DNA of 64,000 nucleotides from JAWKUK01 sp041398605 (GTDB lineage Bacteria > Planctomycetota > UBA1135 > GCA-002686595). Positions 1 to 8,312 of the stretch are shown one piece after another; the stretch's first letter is position 1; each line of letters begins with the position of its first letter. The stretch lies in NCBI GenBank assembly GCA_041398605.1, contig JAWKUK010000003.1:558001-622000 (forward strand). The letters are read 5' to 3'. Made by a program: the position numbers and the translations under genes. The notes under the pieces were generated by a model that was given only the letters and a program-made list of their open reading frames with translations, was not told the origin of the DNA and did not search any database.

Positions 1-125
1 TCGTGGTCGCCGCCCTCGGCGCCGTCGCGTTCTACACGTGGGCGCTCGAGATGCACCGCACGCTGCGCGAGGTGCTGATCGAGCTGCGCCGCATCCGCGA
101 CGAGCTCGAGCAGCGCAGCCGGTAG
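1..125 (+). CDS. C-terminal end of an unidentified membrane protein (partial)
   Basis: The frame starting at base 3 is open from the left edge to a TAG at 123-125. It encodes about 40 residues: a hydrophobic end (VVAALGAVAFYTWALEM) followed by a charged amphipathic helix rich in Leu, Glu and Arg (LREVLIELRRIRDELEQ) that looks like a short coiled coil. This fits a single membrane anchor followed by a cytoplasmic helix, but the family cannot be told from so little. The stop is convergent with the next gene, which is on the minus strand. Confidence 0.55.
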   Translation, partial: VVAALGAVAFYTWALEMHRTLREVLIELRRIRDELEQRSR

Positions 126-157
126 CGGCGCGGAACGCGGGCGCCGGGGCGAGGCTC

Positions 158-1156
158 CTAGCGAGCGCTCAGCCGCGCCTTCACGCGCGCCAGGAAGACC
201 TCCCAGTCGAACGCCGGGCCCGGGTCCTGCTTCTGCTCGGAGACGTGGTGGTGTCCGACGATGCCGCGGAAGCCGGCCTCCTGCTCCTCCGGCATGCGCG
301 CCGTCAGGACACGCCCCGCCGCGTCGCGCGGCGCGTCGGGCTCGATGCGCGGCAGCGTCTTGCACAAGGTCGCGGTCAGGCGCACGAGGGAGTCGTATTG
401 CTCCGGCGTGTAGTCGTACTGCGCGCGCAGCGAGCCCTGCATCGGGCCGACGATGCGCTCGGGCCGCGCCGGGCGACCGACATACGCCGGCACGCGCAAG
501 AGCGGGTCCCCGAGGCTCTTCGGGATCTTCAAGTAGTGCCCTTCGTCGTCCTTCGGGTACCAAGACTCGAGCGTCTCGAGCCCCTGCTTGTCCGTCAGCG
601 CATAGCTGCCGATGTTCGCCATCTCAACGCCGACCGAACGCCAGTTCACTTGCCTGGCGTGCCACGCGGTGTCGACGAGGTCCATCGTCTGGTAGATGGT
701 CCCGTCGATGTCGATCATGAACTGCACGGAGAGCCCGCGCCGGTCCTGCAGCACCTTGAAGCACTGCTTCGAGATCCCGCACACGTCGTAGTGCACGACG
801 AACATGTCGACAGCGCCCTGGAGCGCGAGCAGGTCGTTCGAGCCGTGGGCGACGCGCACATTGCCGTCCGGGTCCGTGCGGCCGGGTTTGTACCGCAGCT
901 CGCCGTCCGCCGGGGTCGTGGCCCCTTCGGCCGCCGGCCCGAAGTGCAGCGTCGTTTGGTACGCGTCATAGCCGTTCGGGTCGTCCCACAGGATGACGGG
1001 CGCGCCGACGTAGACACGCTCGCCCGCGACGACGATGTGCTGGCCGATCGAGAGCTGCGCAAGCTCCTCCGGCATCGGCTTGCTGCCCGAGCGACAGGCC
1101 GCGAGCGTCAGGATCAGGGCAAAGGCGAGGGCGGTGAGTGCGATCGGGATGCGCAT
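158..1156 (-). CDS. N-acetylmuramoyl-L-alanine amidase-like lipoprotein (Amidase_2/PGRP fold)
   Basis: The 332-residue protein starts with a lipoprotein signal (MRIPIALTALAFALILTLAAC); the lipobox LAAC puts the mature protein on a membrane. The first Met of the open frame lies 15 codons upstream, but the MRIPIA start gives a proper signal peptide and was chosen. The body matches the Amidase_2 family, zinc amidases that cut the bond between MurNAc and the stem peptide. Visible zinc-ligand candidates are the His of VVHYDV, the His of TAWHARQVN, and a late HHHVSEQKQDPGPAFDW, which resembles the family's conserved H...K.DPGPxFdW ending. It is probably a periplasmic muropeptide or wall-recycling amidase. 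It ends convergent to the partial gene on its left; a 13-bp tandem array lies just upstream of its start. Confidence 0.8.
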   Translation of the reverse strand: MRIPIALTALAFALILTLAACRSGSKPMPEELAQLSIGQHIVVAGERVYVGAPVILWDDPNGYDAYQTTLHFGPAAEGATTPADGELRYKPGRTDPDGNVRVAHGSNDLLALQGAVDMFVVHYDVCGISKQCFKVLQDRRGLSVQFMIDIDGTIYQTMDLVDTAWHARQVNWRSVGVEMANIGSYALTDKQGLETLESWYPKDDEGHYLKIPKSLGDPLLRVPAYVGRPARPERIVGPMQGSLRAQYDYTPEQYDSLVRLTATLCKTLPRIEPDAPRDAAGRVLTARMPEEQEAGFRGIVGHHHVSEQKQDPGPAFDWEVFLARVKARLSAR

Positions 1157-1209
1157 GGCCGGCCAGGATAGCCGATCCAGCGCGGCCCGCGATCGCCCCA
1201 ATGTGGCCC

Positions 1210-1326
1210 CTCTACAGGGTCGCTCTACAGGGTCGCTCTACAGGGTCCCTCTACAGGGTCCCTCTACAGGGTCCCTCAATTGCGCCCCTCTACAGGGTCC
1301 CTCTCAAGGGCCCCACTCAAGGGCCG
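1210..1326. repeat. 13-bp minisatellite, nine units
   Basis: Nine head-to-tail 13-bp units (consensus CTCTACAGGGTCC/G). Units 1-5 and 7 are near identical (1210-1274, 1288-1300); unit 6 (1275-1287) and units 8-9 are diverged. The array fills most of the gap between the amidase start and the arsS stop codon. It has no spacers, so it is not a CRISPR array. Confidence 0.95.
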
Positions 1327-1368
1327 CGACAACAGCGCCGCGCCAAGCCCCCCCCAGAGCGCGCTCGA

Positions 1369-2439
1369 TCAGGCGAGCTGTCCGCCGCAGGACGAGCCGG
1401 CGCCGGCGGTGCAACCGAAGCAGTGCCGCCCGGTGACGATCCGGCGCCCCTCTAAGGCGGCGAGGTCGAAGTCCTGGATCGTGCGCGGCGCGCCGAACCC
1501 GGCCTCGAGGCCCAACATCTGGTTGAAGTCGCAGTCGTAGAGCCGGCCGTCCCAGCCCACCGACACCATCGTGCGGCACATCACACCGGCGGCTGCGGCG
1601 GGGTTGAACGCGTCGACGAGGCGCTGCATGTAGGCCTCCAAGTTGCCGCTCGCCTGCAGCCACTCGAGGTAGCGGCTGATCGGCATGTTCGTGATAGTGT
1701 GCAGCTGGTGGAACTCGACGCCGTGGAGGCGCCGCAGCTCGCGCTTCCATTCCGCCTCGAGCGACGCCTGGCCAGCGGGCAAGAACGCGCCGACGGGGTT
1801 CGTGACGATCGTCAACCGCAGCAGAGGATCGCGGCCATAACCCCGCGCGTTCAGGCGCTGCAGCGCCTCGATCGAGGCGTCGAAGACCCCGTCGCCGCGC
1901 TGCCGGTCCGTGCCGAGCTTGCGATAGTGCGGCAGGGAGCACACGACCTCGACCTCGTGCGCGGCGAGGAAGTCGACGAGGTGCGCGTAGGGCTTCGTCA
2001 ACAGGATCGTCAAGTTGCAACGGTCCATGACGTGCCGCCCGAGCGCGCGCGCCTCGCGCACGAGGAACTCGAACTCGGGCGAGAGCTCCGGCGCGCCGCC
2101 CGTGATATCGAGCGTCCCGATCGAGGTCTGGCGCAGGACCTCGATGCAGCGCGCCGCGACGTCGTGCGGCATCGACTCCGTACGATCGGGGCCGGCGTCG
2201 ACGTGGCAATGCACACAGGTCTGGTTGCAGCGCTTGCCGAGGTTGACCTGCAGCACCTGCAGCCCCGCCGCAGAGAGCGGCCCGAGGCCCGCCGCAGCGA
2301 CGCACGCGTCGAAGTCCGCGCGTGCCCCGCCCGCCAGCGAGAGCCCCTGCAAGGCGGCCACCTGGGCCCGCGGGTCCGCGAGCGGCGAGCCCGAGCGCGC
2401 GAGCGTCGGGCGGACCTGGATGGAGGCGCCGTCGCTCAT
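1369..2439 (-). CDS. arsS: Arsenosugar biosynthesis radical SAM protein ArsS
   Basis: This 356-residue enzyme belongs to the radical SAM family linked to arsenosugar synthesis, thought to transfer a 5'-deoxyadenosyl group to methylated arsenic. The CX3CX2C cluster motif is plain in NLGKRCNQTCVHCHVDAGP (around residue 60). The ArsS-specific DUF3641 C-terminal region is recognised from PNLPHA-free landmarks such as MDRCNLTILL, ITNMPISRYLEW, CDFNQMLGLE and the ending HCFGCTAGAGSSCGG, whose Cys residues probably bind an auxiliary cluster. In some homologues the SSC position is selenocysteine; here it is an ordinary TGC Cys. Its ATG overlaps the stop of the upstream peroxidase-like gene (ATGA), so the two are translationally coupled. 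No ArsM methyltransferase is in this window. Confidence 0.92.
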   Translation of the reverse strand: MSDGASIQVRPTLARSGSPLADPRAQVAALQGLSLAGGARADFDACVAAAGLGPLSAAGLQVLQVNLGKRCNQTCVHCHVDAGPDRTESMPHDVAARCIEVLRQTSIGTLDITGGAPELSPEFEFLVREARALGRHVMDRCNLTILLTKPYAHLVDFLAAHEVEVVCSLPHYRKLGTDRQRGDGVFDASIEALQRLNARGYGRDPLLRLTIVTNPVGAFLPAGQASLEAEWKRELRRLHGVEFHQLHTITNMPISRYLEWLQASGNLEAYMQRLVDAFNPAAAAGVMCRTMVSVGWDGRLYDCDFNQMLGLEAGFGAPRTIQDFDLAALEGRRIVTGRHCFGCTAGAGSSCGGQLA

Positions 2440-2771
2440 CCCATCGAGAGGCCGTCGGCCACGTTGCGCATCTGGACGCCGTGCACGAGCGCGGCGCCGC
2501 CCTTGATCGCGGCGGAGACGTGGACGACCTCGGTCAGTTGCTCGACGTCGCAGCCCTTCTCCAGCGCGTCCTTCGTGTAGGCGTCGATGCAATACGGGCA
2601 CTGGACGGCGTGCGCGACGCCCAGCGCGATGAGCGACTTCTCGCGCGCGGTCAGCGCGCCGTCGGCGAAGACGGCGCCGTACCAGTCGAAGAACTTCTGG
2701 CCGAGGGCCGACGCGTGCTCGGCGATCTTTGGGAACTTCGCCAGGTCGGCGGGGTCGTAGTAGCTGTGCAT
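2436..2771 (-). CDS. Arsenosugar biosynthesis-associated peroxidase-like protein (CMD/AhpD family)
   Basis: A 111-residue protein starting MHSYYDPADLAKF, the usual start for this small subfamily of carboxymuconolactone-decarboxylase-like proteins that travels with arsS. The redox CXXC is in VQCPYCIDAYTK, as in AhpD-type peroxidases, followed by the conserved IKGGAALVHGVQMRN helix. It probably handles peroxide or thiol chemistry tied to organoarsenical metabolism; its exact reaction is unknown. It is the first gene of a two-gene operon with arsS (4-bp ATGA overlap). The start at 2771 is preferred over an upstream in-frame Met because sequence before it lacks family similarity and would run into the divergent yifB-like gene. 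Confidence 0.88.
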   Translation of the reverse strand: MHSYYDPADLAKFPKIAEHASALGQKFFDWYGAVFADGALTAREKSLIALGVAHAVQCPYCIDAYTKDALEKGCDVEQLTEVVHVSAAIKGGAALVHGVQMRNVADGLSMG

Positions 2772-2850
2772 GGGGTGCTGGCCGAGGGGGCGCGACGCGA
2801 ACTTCGCGGTCGCGCCGCAACCGAACGCAGGGCGGCCCAGTCTACGCGGC

Positions 2851-4374
2851 ATGCTGACGGTGCGTGCGTATGGTGCGTCGCTCGAGGGAGCTGGCGCGTT
2901 CGCGGTGACGGTCGAGGCGAGCTTCGTCGCCCGCGACGACCCCCTCTCGACCGACGTGATCCTGACGGGGCTCCCAGACCCCGTGCTGCGCGAGAGCCGC
3001 GGCAAGCTCCTGTGCGCGCTCGCCGCGACACGGGCGCGGCTCGGTCCGGGGCGGCTCTACCTGAACCTCGTGCCCGCGGCGCGGAAGAAGTCGGGTGAGG
3101 CGCTCGACCTCGCGCTGGTGCTCGCGTCGGCGGTCGCGGCGGGACACCTCGCGCCCGAGAGCCTCGACGACGCGCTCTTCCTCGGCGAGGTCGGCATCGA
3201 CGGGCGCCTGCACGCCGTGCCTGGGGGCCTCGCCGCCGCAGTGGAGGCGCGGCGCCTCGGGCTCGCGCGCGTCATCGCGCCGCTCGAGACTGCGGCGGAG
3301 GCCGCGTGCCTGGCCGGGATCGCCGCCCATGGCGCGCGGGACCTCGCGGAGGTCTTCGGGCTCTTGACCGGCGCGCCCGACGCCGCGCCGGCGCTGAAGC
3401 CGCCCCCAGACGAGGCGCTGCCGAGGCCGGAGGCCGCGCAGCTCGACGAGGTCCGCGGCCAGGCGGTCGGCAAGCTGGCCCTCGAGATCGCGGCCGCAGG
3501 CGGCCACGCGCTGCTCTTCGTCGGGCCGCCGGGCGCGGGCAAGTCGATGCTCGCGCGGCGGCTGCCTGGGCTCCTACCCGAGCCGACATTGGACGAGCGC
3601 ATTGAGATCACCCAGGTCCTCTCCGCCGCTGGGCGCTGGCCCCGGGGCCTCGCGCGGCGCCGCCCGTTCCGCGCCCCCCACCACACCACGAGCTTCGCGG
3701 GCCTCGTCGGCGGCGGCGCGCCGCTCGTGCCTGGCGAGCTGACCCTGGCCCACCAGGGGGTGCTGTTCCTCGACGAGCTCCCCGAGTTCTCGCGCGAGGC
3801 GCTCGAGGCGCTCCGCCAGCCGCTCGAGGAGGGCATCGTCCACCTCGCGCGCGCCACCCACCGAGCGTCACTGCCCGCGCGGGCGCAGCTCGTTGCCGCG
3901 ATGAACCCCTGTCCCTGCGGGCACCAGGGCGACCCGCGGGTCGCGTGTGTCTGCCCGCCGTTTGCGGTGCGTCGCTACCGCGGACGCATCTCGGGGCCGA
4001 TGCTCGATCGGATCGACCTGCGGGTGTGCTTGGAGGCGGCGCCGCCGGGCGACCTCGTCGCTGCGCCGCCCCCGCCGCCCGAGCGTTCGGGGCTCGCCGT
4101 TGCCGCGCGGGTCGCGGCCGCGCGACGGGCGCAGCGAGCGCGCGGCCAAGCGGGCGCGAACGCGGCGCTGAGCGGGGACGAGCTCGATCGACTTGCCCCG
4201 ATGGAGCGCGGCGCGCTGCGGCTCTTGGAGCTCGCCGTCGACCGGCGCGCGCTCTCGTCGCGCGCGCTCCAGGCTGTGCGCCGCGTCGCGCGGACGGTCG
4301 CAGACCTCGCGGGGGACGAGCGCCTGGACGAGGCCCATGTGTCCCAAGCCCTCGGCCTCCGGGCAGCGCTCTGA
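2851..4374 (+). CDS. YifB/ComM family Mg-chelatase-like AAA+ ATPase
   Basis: The 507-residue protein has the full YifB/ComM architecture: an N-terminal Lon-protease-like ChlI domain (MLTVRAYGASLEG to about residue 165), an AAA+ module with Walker A GPPGAGKSML and Walker B VLFLDELPEF, the Cys-rich insert NPCPCGHQGDPRVACVCPP, and a C-terminal Mg-chelatase domain. ComM homologues are helicases that help branch migration when transforming DNA is integrated; in other bacteria the role is less clear. Length is normal (about 500). The start was set at MLTVRAYG, because the 27 upstream in-frame codons read into the divergent arsenosugar promoter region. Only 79 bp separate it from the divergent peroxidase-like gene. 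Confidence 0.9.
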   Translation: MLTVRAYGASLEGAGAFAVTVEASFVARDDPLSTDVILTGLPDPVLRESRGKLLCALAATRARLGPGRLYLNLVPAARKKSGEALDLALVLASAVAAGHLAPESLDDALFLGEVGIDGRLHAVPGGLAAAVEARRLGLARVIAPLETAAEAACLAGIAAHGARDLAEVFGLLTGAPDAAPALKPPPDEALPRPEAAQLDEVRGQAVGKLALEIAAAGGHALLFVGPPGAGKSMLARRLPGLLPEPTLDERIEITQVLSAAGRWPRGLARRRPFRAPHHTTSFAGLVGGGAPLVPGELTLAHQGVLFLDELPEFSREALEALRQPLEEGIVHLARATHRASLPARAQLVAAMNPCPCGHQGDPRVACVCPPFAVRRYRGRISGPMLDRIDLRVCLEAAPPGDLVAAPPPPPERSGLAVAARVAAARRAQRARGQAGANAALSGDELDRLAPMERGALRLLELAVDRRALSSRALQAVRRVARTVADLAGDERLDEAHVSQALGLRAAL

Positions 4375-4661
4375 GCCCCATCGCCCGACCGACGGGGCGC
4401 GTCCTTTGGCCACAGCTCGATGCCGCTTCCCCACGGGCGCAGGGCGCGCGGCGCCGCCGGGCACGGGGGCGTGACGCACCAGCGTTTTTCTAGGAGGCCA
4501 CTCCAACTCTGCGCCCCTTGCCCCGTAGCGCCGCGGCGCCCTCGGAGGAGGACGCGCACGCAGGTCCCCCCGCCCTTGCCGGGGCGGGTCGGTTCCTGTA
4601 TTCCCTTTGCCTCACTCTTGCTCCCTCCCCTCACCAGCCTTCCTCCCGAAGCATCGCTCCG

Positions 4662-5658
4662 ATGATCGAGATCAGGAATCTGACCAAGCGTTTCGGGGCG
4701 GCGACCGCCGTGAACGACCTCTCCTTCAAGGTTCAACCTGGAGAGGTCTTGGGCTTCCTCGGCCCGAACGGCGCCGGGAAGTCCACGACCATGAAGATGG
4801 TCACCGGCTTCCTCTCGCCGACCTCAGGCACCGTGCTCGTCAACGGGCACGACGTCACGACGGACGCGCTCGCCGCGAAGGCGCTGATCGGGTACCTGCC
4901 CGAGGGCGCGCCGCTCTACCCCGACATGACGCCGCGCTCGCTCCTCGCGTTCATCGCGGACGCGCGCGGGATCCACGTGAAGCCGGCGCCGCGAGCGGAT
5001 CGCGGACGCCATCCGACGTCGGTTCCTCGACGCTGTGCTCGACCAGCGCCTCGAGACGCTGGTCAGGGTGAAGGCTTCAAGCGCCGCGCCGGCCTCGCCG
5101 CCGCGATCCTGCACGACCCGCCGGTGCTGATCCTGGACGAGCCGACGGACGGCCTTTCGGACCCGAACCAGAAGGAGCACGTGCGCGGCGCGGCCTCATC
5201 CGCGAGATGGCGGGCCGGCAAGGTGATCATCCTCTCGACGCGACATCCTCGAAGAGGTCGAGGCCGTGCACACGCGCGATCATCGCCCGCGGCCAGCTCC
5301 TGTTCGACGGGCTGCCCGTCGACCTGCGCAAGCGCTCGCGCTACCACGGCGCGGTCGTCACCGAGGTCGCGGTCCAAGGTGGCGGAGACGGTTGCAGCGG
5401 CGGCCGCGCCCGCCTGGCCAGCTTGAGCGGTCGCAGCGGTCGAGGAGTTGCAGGCCGAGGCTGGCGTCTCGCGCTTCCTCGTCCTGCCCGTCGAGGGCGC
5501 GCGAGCCCTTCAACGCGGTCCGCGAGGCTAGGTCCAATCCGCCGGCTGGGACCTCGTCGACCTCAGCGTCGAGCGCGGCCGGATGGACGACGTCTTCCGT
5601 GAGATCACGCTCGGCGAGAGCCAGAACCAGCGGCACAGCGGCCCAGGGGGTGGCGTGA
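4662..5658 (+). pseudogene. GldA-type ABC transporter ATP-binding protein, multiply frameshifted
   Basis: The ATPase of a Gld-type ABC-2 exporter. It begins intact with MIEIRNLTKRFG, Walker A GPNGAGKSTT and the D-loop region, then is broken. The reading frame slips near 4985, 5062, 5190, 5212, 5241 and 5262 and again after about 5380. Reading across frames recovers conserved pieces in order: ERIADAI, LDAVLDQRLETL, GFKRRAGLAAAIL, ILDEPTDGL (Walker B), AGKVIILST, ILEEVEAV, CTRAIIARGQLLFDGLP and WDLVDLSVERGRMDDVF. The conserved end would be the TGA at 5656-5658, overlapping the permease ATG by one base. Because conserved residues survive in every frame, consensus indel errors or very recent decay are likelier than old pseudogenisation. 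Confidence 0.85.
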
Positions 5659-6371
5659 TGCAAGGCACCTGGACCGTCTTCAAGCGCGAGCCTGTGGGCT
5701 ACTTCACGACGCCCGTCGCGTTTGTCTTCCTGATCATCTTCCGATCCTTCCCGGGCGTCTTCTTCACCTGGTCGTCATGATGTTCTACGAGTCCGGCCAA
5801 GCGGACCTGCAGCGCTTCTTCGTCTTCTCCACCTGTGGCTCTACCTTCGATCCCGGCGCTCGATGCGCCTGTGGGCCGGAAGAGGCCGCAGCGGCACGAT
5901 CGAGCTGCCTTTGACGCCGCCGATCTCCGATGGTCGGCGCGGTCGTCGGCAAGTTCCTCGCCGGTGCTCTGCGGCGTCGCTGGCCCTCACCATGACCAAC
6001 TGGTGGTCGTCCTCCTCGGCGACCCGGACCACGGCGTCATCCTCGCGAGCTACGTCGGCAGCTTCTTGATGGCTGGCGCGTCTGCGATCGGCTCGGCGGC
6101 GGTCCGCGCTGTCGAAGGAACCAGTCACGGCGTTTGTCCTGTCGTTCACCACCTGCCTCCGTTCGTCCTCGCGGTTACTCCGCGGTGCTCGACGCCCTCG
6201 CATGGGCGCCGGCGTGGCTCGTGGACCAGGTGCAACTTCTCGTTCCAGTCGCACTTCGAGCAGATCACGCGCGGCGTGATCTCGGCGCGCGACATCGTGT
6301 TCTTCCTCTCGGTGATGGCGCTCTTCCTGTTCGCCAACGCCCTGATCGTCGAAGACCGCAAGGCCAGCTGA
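5658..6371 (+). pseudogene. GldF-type ABC-2 permease, multiply frameshifted
   Basis: The membrane component of the Gld-type transporter. The start MQGTWTVFKRE and VGYFTTPVAFVFLIIF are in one frame; then the frame changes repeatedly. Successive recognisable pieces are MMFYESGQADLQRFFVF, MRLWA...RSGTIEL, VVGKFLAG-like, LTMTNWW, GDPDHGVILASYVGSFLMAG, YSAVLDALAWAPAWLVDQV and a long intact end (FQSHFEQITRGVISARD, then FFLSVMALFLFANALIVEDRK). At least six to eight indels are needed to restore one reading frame. The last part, a transmembrane helix and the stop, is intact and is followed 18 bp later by the intact gldG-like gene. Confidence 0.85.
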
Positions 6372-6389
6372 GCTCGAAGGAACCACACC

Positions 6390-8312
6390 ATGACGAAGCA
6401 AAGCACGAATCTCGCGCTCGGGCTCGGCGTCGGCGCCCTCCTGCTGCTGGGCATCAACGCGCTCGCAGGCCCGATCCTGCGCCCGCTGCGGCTCGACCTG
6501 ACCGAGCAGAAGCTGTACACGCTCTCCGACGGCACCAAGTCGCTCGTCGGCAAGCTCGAGGACCCGATCAAGATCAGGCTCTACTTCTCGAAGAGCCTCG
6601 TCGAGGACAACCCTGTCCTGATCGACTATCACCGCCGCGTCGAGGACATGCTGCGCAGCTACGTCGCCGCGGCCCACGGCAAGCTCGAACTGTCGCTCAT
6701 CGACCCGCTGCCCTTCTCGGAGGACGAAGACCGCGCGGTCGGCTTCGGCATCCAGGGCGCCCCGGTGAACGCCGCAGGGGACATGTTCTACTTCGGCCTC
6801 GTCGGGACGAACCTCACTGACAAAGAGGAGGTCATCCCGGTCCTCGACCCGAGCAAGGAGTCGCAGCTCGAGTACCAACTGTCCGAGCTGATCGACCGCC
6901 TCGCCAACCCGAAGCTGCCCGTCGTCGGGCTGCTGACGAGCTTCCCGGTCTCTGGGGGCAGTCAGCCCGACCAGTTCGGCCAGCCGCAACAGACGCCCCC
7001 GTGGCCGATCATGGACGTGCTGGAGCGGCGCTTCGAGGTGCGCACGCTCGACGGCGCAACGCTGACCGAGGTCCCGGCCGACATCACGACGCTCCTGATG
7101 ATCCACCCGAAGGGCCTCTCGGTCGACGCGCAGTACGCGATCGACCAGTGGTGCCTGCGCGGCGGCAAGGTCGTCGCGTTTGTCGACCCCTTCGCGGAGT
7201 TCGACCCGAGCCGCCGGGGCAGCTCACCCACCGCCGCCTTCGAGGCGCAGCTCGCGTCCGAGGTCGACGAGATGATGAAGGGCTGGGGCATCGAGCTGAG
7301 GCCGAGCGTCGTCGCGGGTGACCGCGCGCTCGCGCTTCAAGTGCCCGACAAGTCGCGGATCCCCGTGCCGTTCCCGCCGTTCATCGAGCTCGGCCCGGAC
7401 CAGTTCGGCAAGCAGGACATCGTCACGCAGTCGCTGACGAAGATCCGGATGCTGCTGCCGGGAGCGCTCCAAGTGCGCGCCGACAAGCCGGAGGGGGTCA
7501 CGATCGAGACGATCCTCGAGACGACCGAGACCGGAGGCACGATCGACACCATGCGCTTCCTGCCGGAGCCCGATCCGGTCGTCATCAATGAGTCGTTCGC
7601 CTCGGGCGCGGTGAAGATCCCGCTCGCGGTGCGCATCACGGGCACGGTGCGCAGCGCCTTCCAGGACGGCCCGCCCAAGAAGGCGGACGAGGCGAGCGGC
7701 GAGGCCAGCGCGGACGACGCGACCGAGGACCCGGGCGCCGAGCCCGCGCACCTCGCCGAGTCGACCGAGCCGTTCAACGCCATCGTCATCGCGGACGCGG
7801 ACATGCTGTACGACGCGGTCTGGGCGCGGCCGACGCAGGACTTCTTCGGCAACCGCGGCTACATGCCGACGGCGGACAACGCCGCGCTCCTCGTCGGCGC
7901 GCTCGAGAACATGACGGGGTCCTCGGACCTGATCTCCCTGCGCTCGCGGGCGGACTATCGCCGGCCGTTCACGCGCAAGGACGAGCTGGCCCAGATCGCC
8001 CAAGACAAGTTCCGCGCCGAGGAGGACCGCCTGGAGGCCGACCTGCGCGAAACGGAGGCCCAGTTGAACGAGCTGCAGAAGCAGAAGGACCCGAGCCAGG
8101 CGCTCTTCCTCTCGCCAGAGCAAGAGAAGATGGTCGAGTCGTTCCGTGAGAAGCAGCTCGCGACCCGCAAGCAGCTCCGGAAAGTGAAGCGTGAGCTGCG
8201 CACCGACATCGATGCCCTGGGCACGCAGCTGAAGTTCTTGAACACCCTCGCCGTGCCGCTGATCCTGCTTATGGCCGTCGGCACCTACTTCTTGGCCACC
8301 CGGAGGAAGTGA
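6390..8312 (+). CDS. GldG-type ABC transporter auxiliary protein
   Basis: A 640-residue membrane-anchored protein of the Gldg/ABC_transp_aux family, which works with GldA (ATPase) and GldF (permease). An N-terminal membrane helix (ALGLGVGALLLLGINALAG) precedes a large extracytoplasmic domain (LDLTEQKLYTLSDGTKSLV, the typical opening; LMIHPKGLSVDAQYAIDQW; VVAFVDPFAEFD). After a low-complexity acidic linker (about 430-455) come NRGYMPTADNAALLVGALEN, a long charged coiled coil (about 535-600) and a C-terminal membrane helix ending in RRK. An AAGGA ribosome site at 6377-6381 supports the start. The gene is uninterrupted, in contrast to the two before it, and its stop overlaps the next start (TGATG). 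Confidence 0.9.
   Translation: MTKQSTNLALGLGVGALLLLGINALAGPILRPLRLDLTEQKLYTLSDGTKSLVGKLEDPIKIRLYFSKSLVEDNPVLIDYHRRVEDMLRSYVAAAHGKLELSLIDPLPFSEDEDRAVGFGIQGAPVNAAGDMFYFGLVGTNLTDKEEVIPVLDPSKESQLEYQLSELIDRLANPKLPVVGLLTSFPVSGGSQPDQFGQPQQTPPWPIMDVLERRFEVRTLDGATLTEVPADITTLLMIHPKGLSVDAQYAIDQWCLRGGKVVAFVDPFAEFDPSRRGSSPTAAFEAQLASEVDEMMKGWGIELRPSVVAGDRALALQVPDKSRIPVPFPPFIELGPDQFGKQDIVTQSLTKIRMLLPGALQVRADKPEGVTIETILETTETGGTIDTMRFLPEPDPVVINESFASGAVKIPLAVRITGTVRSAFQDGPPKKADEASGEASADDATEDPGAEPAHLAESTEPFNAIVIADADMLYDAVWARPTQDFFGNRGYMPTADNAALLVGALENMTGSSDLISLRSRADYRRPFTRKDELAQIAQDKFRAEEDRLEADLRETEAQLNELQKQKDPSQALFLSPEQEKMVESFREKQLATRKQLRKVKRELRTDIDALGTQLKFLNTLAVPLILLMAVGTYFLATRRK

Noticed and set aside
1210..1326. 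Possible CRISPR array
   Set aside because: The units are contiguous with no spacers, and no cas genes are present; it is a simple tandem repeat. The same holds for the other arrays.
1369..1400. Selenocysteine at the ArsS C-terminus (as in some homologues)
   Set aside because: The codon in the SSC motif is TGC, not TGA, so it is ordinary cysteine.
4569..4588. Hairpin (CCCGCCC with GGGCGGG) upstream of the Gld-type ATPase gene
   Set aside because: Seven pairs of pure G-C are common by chance in this composition and no T-run or leader feature supports a terminator.
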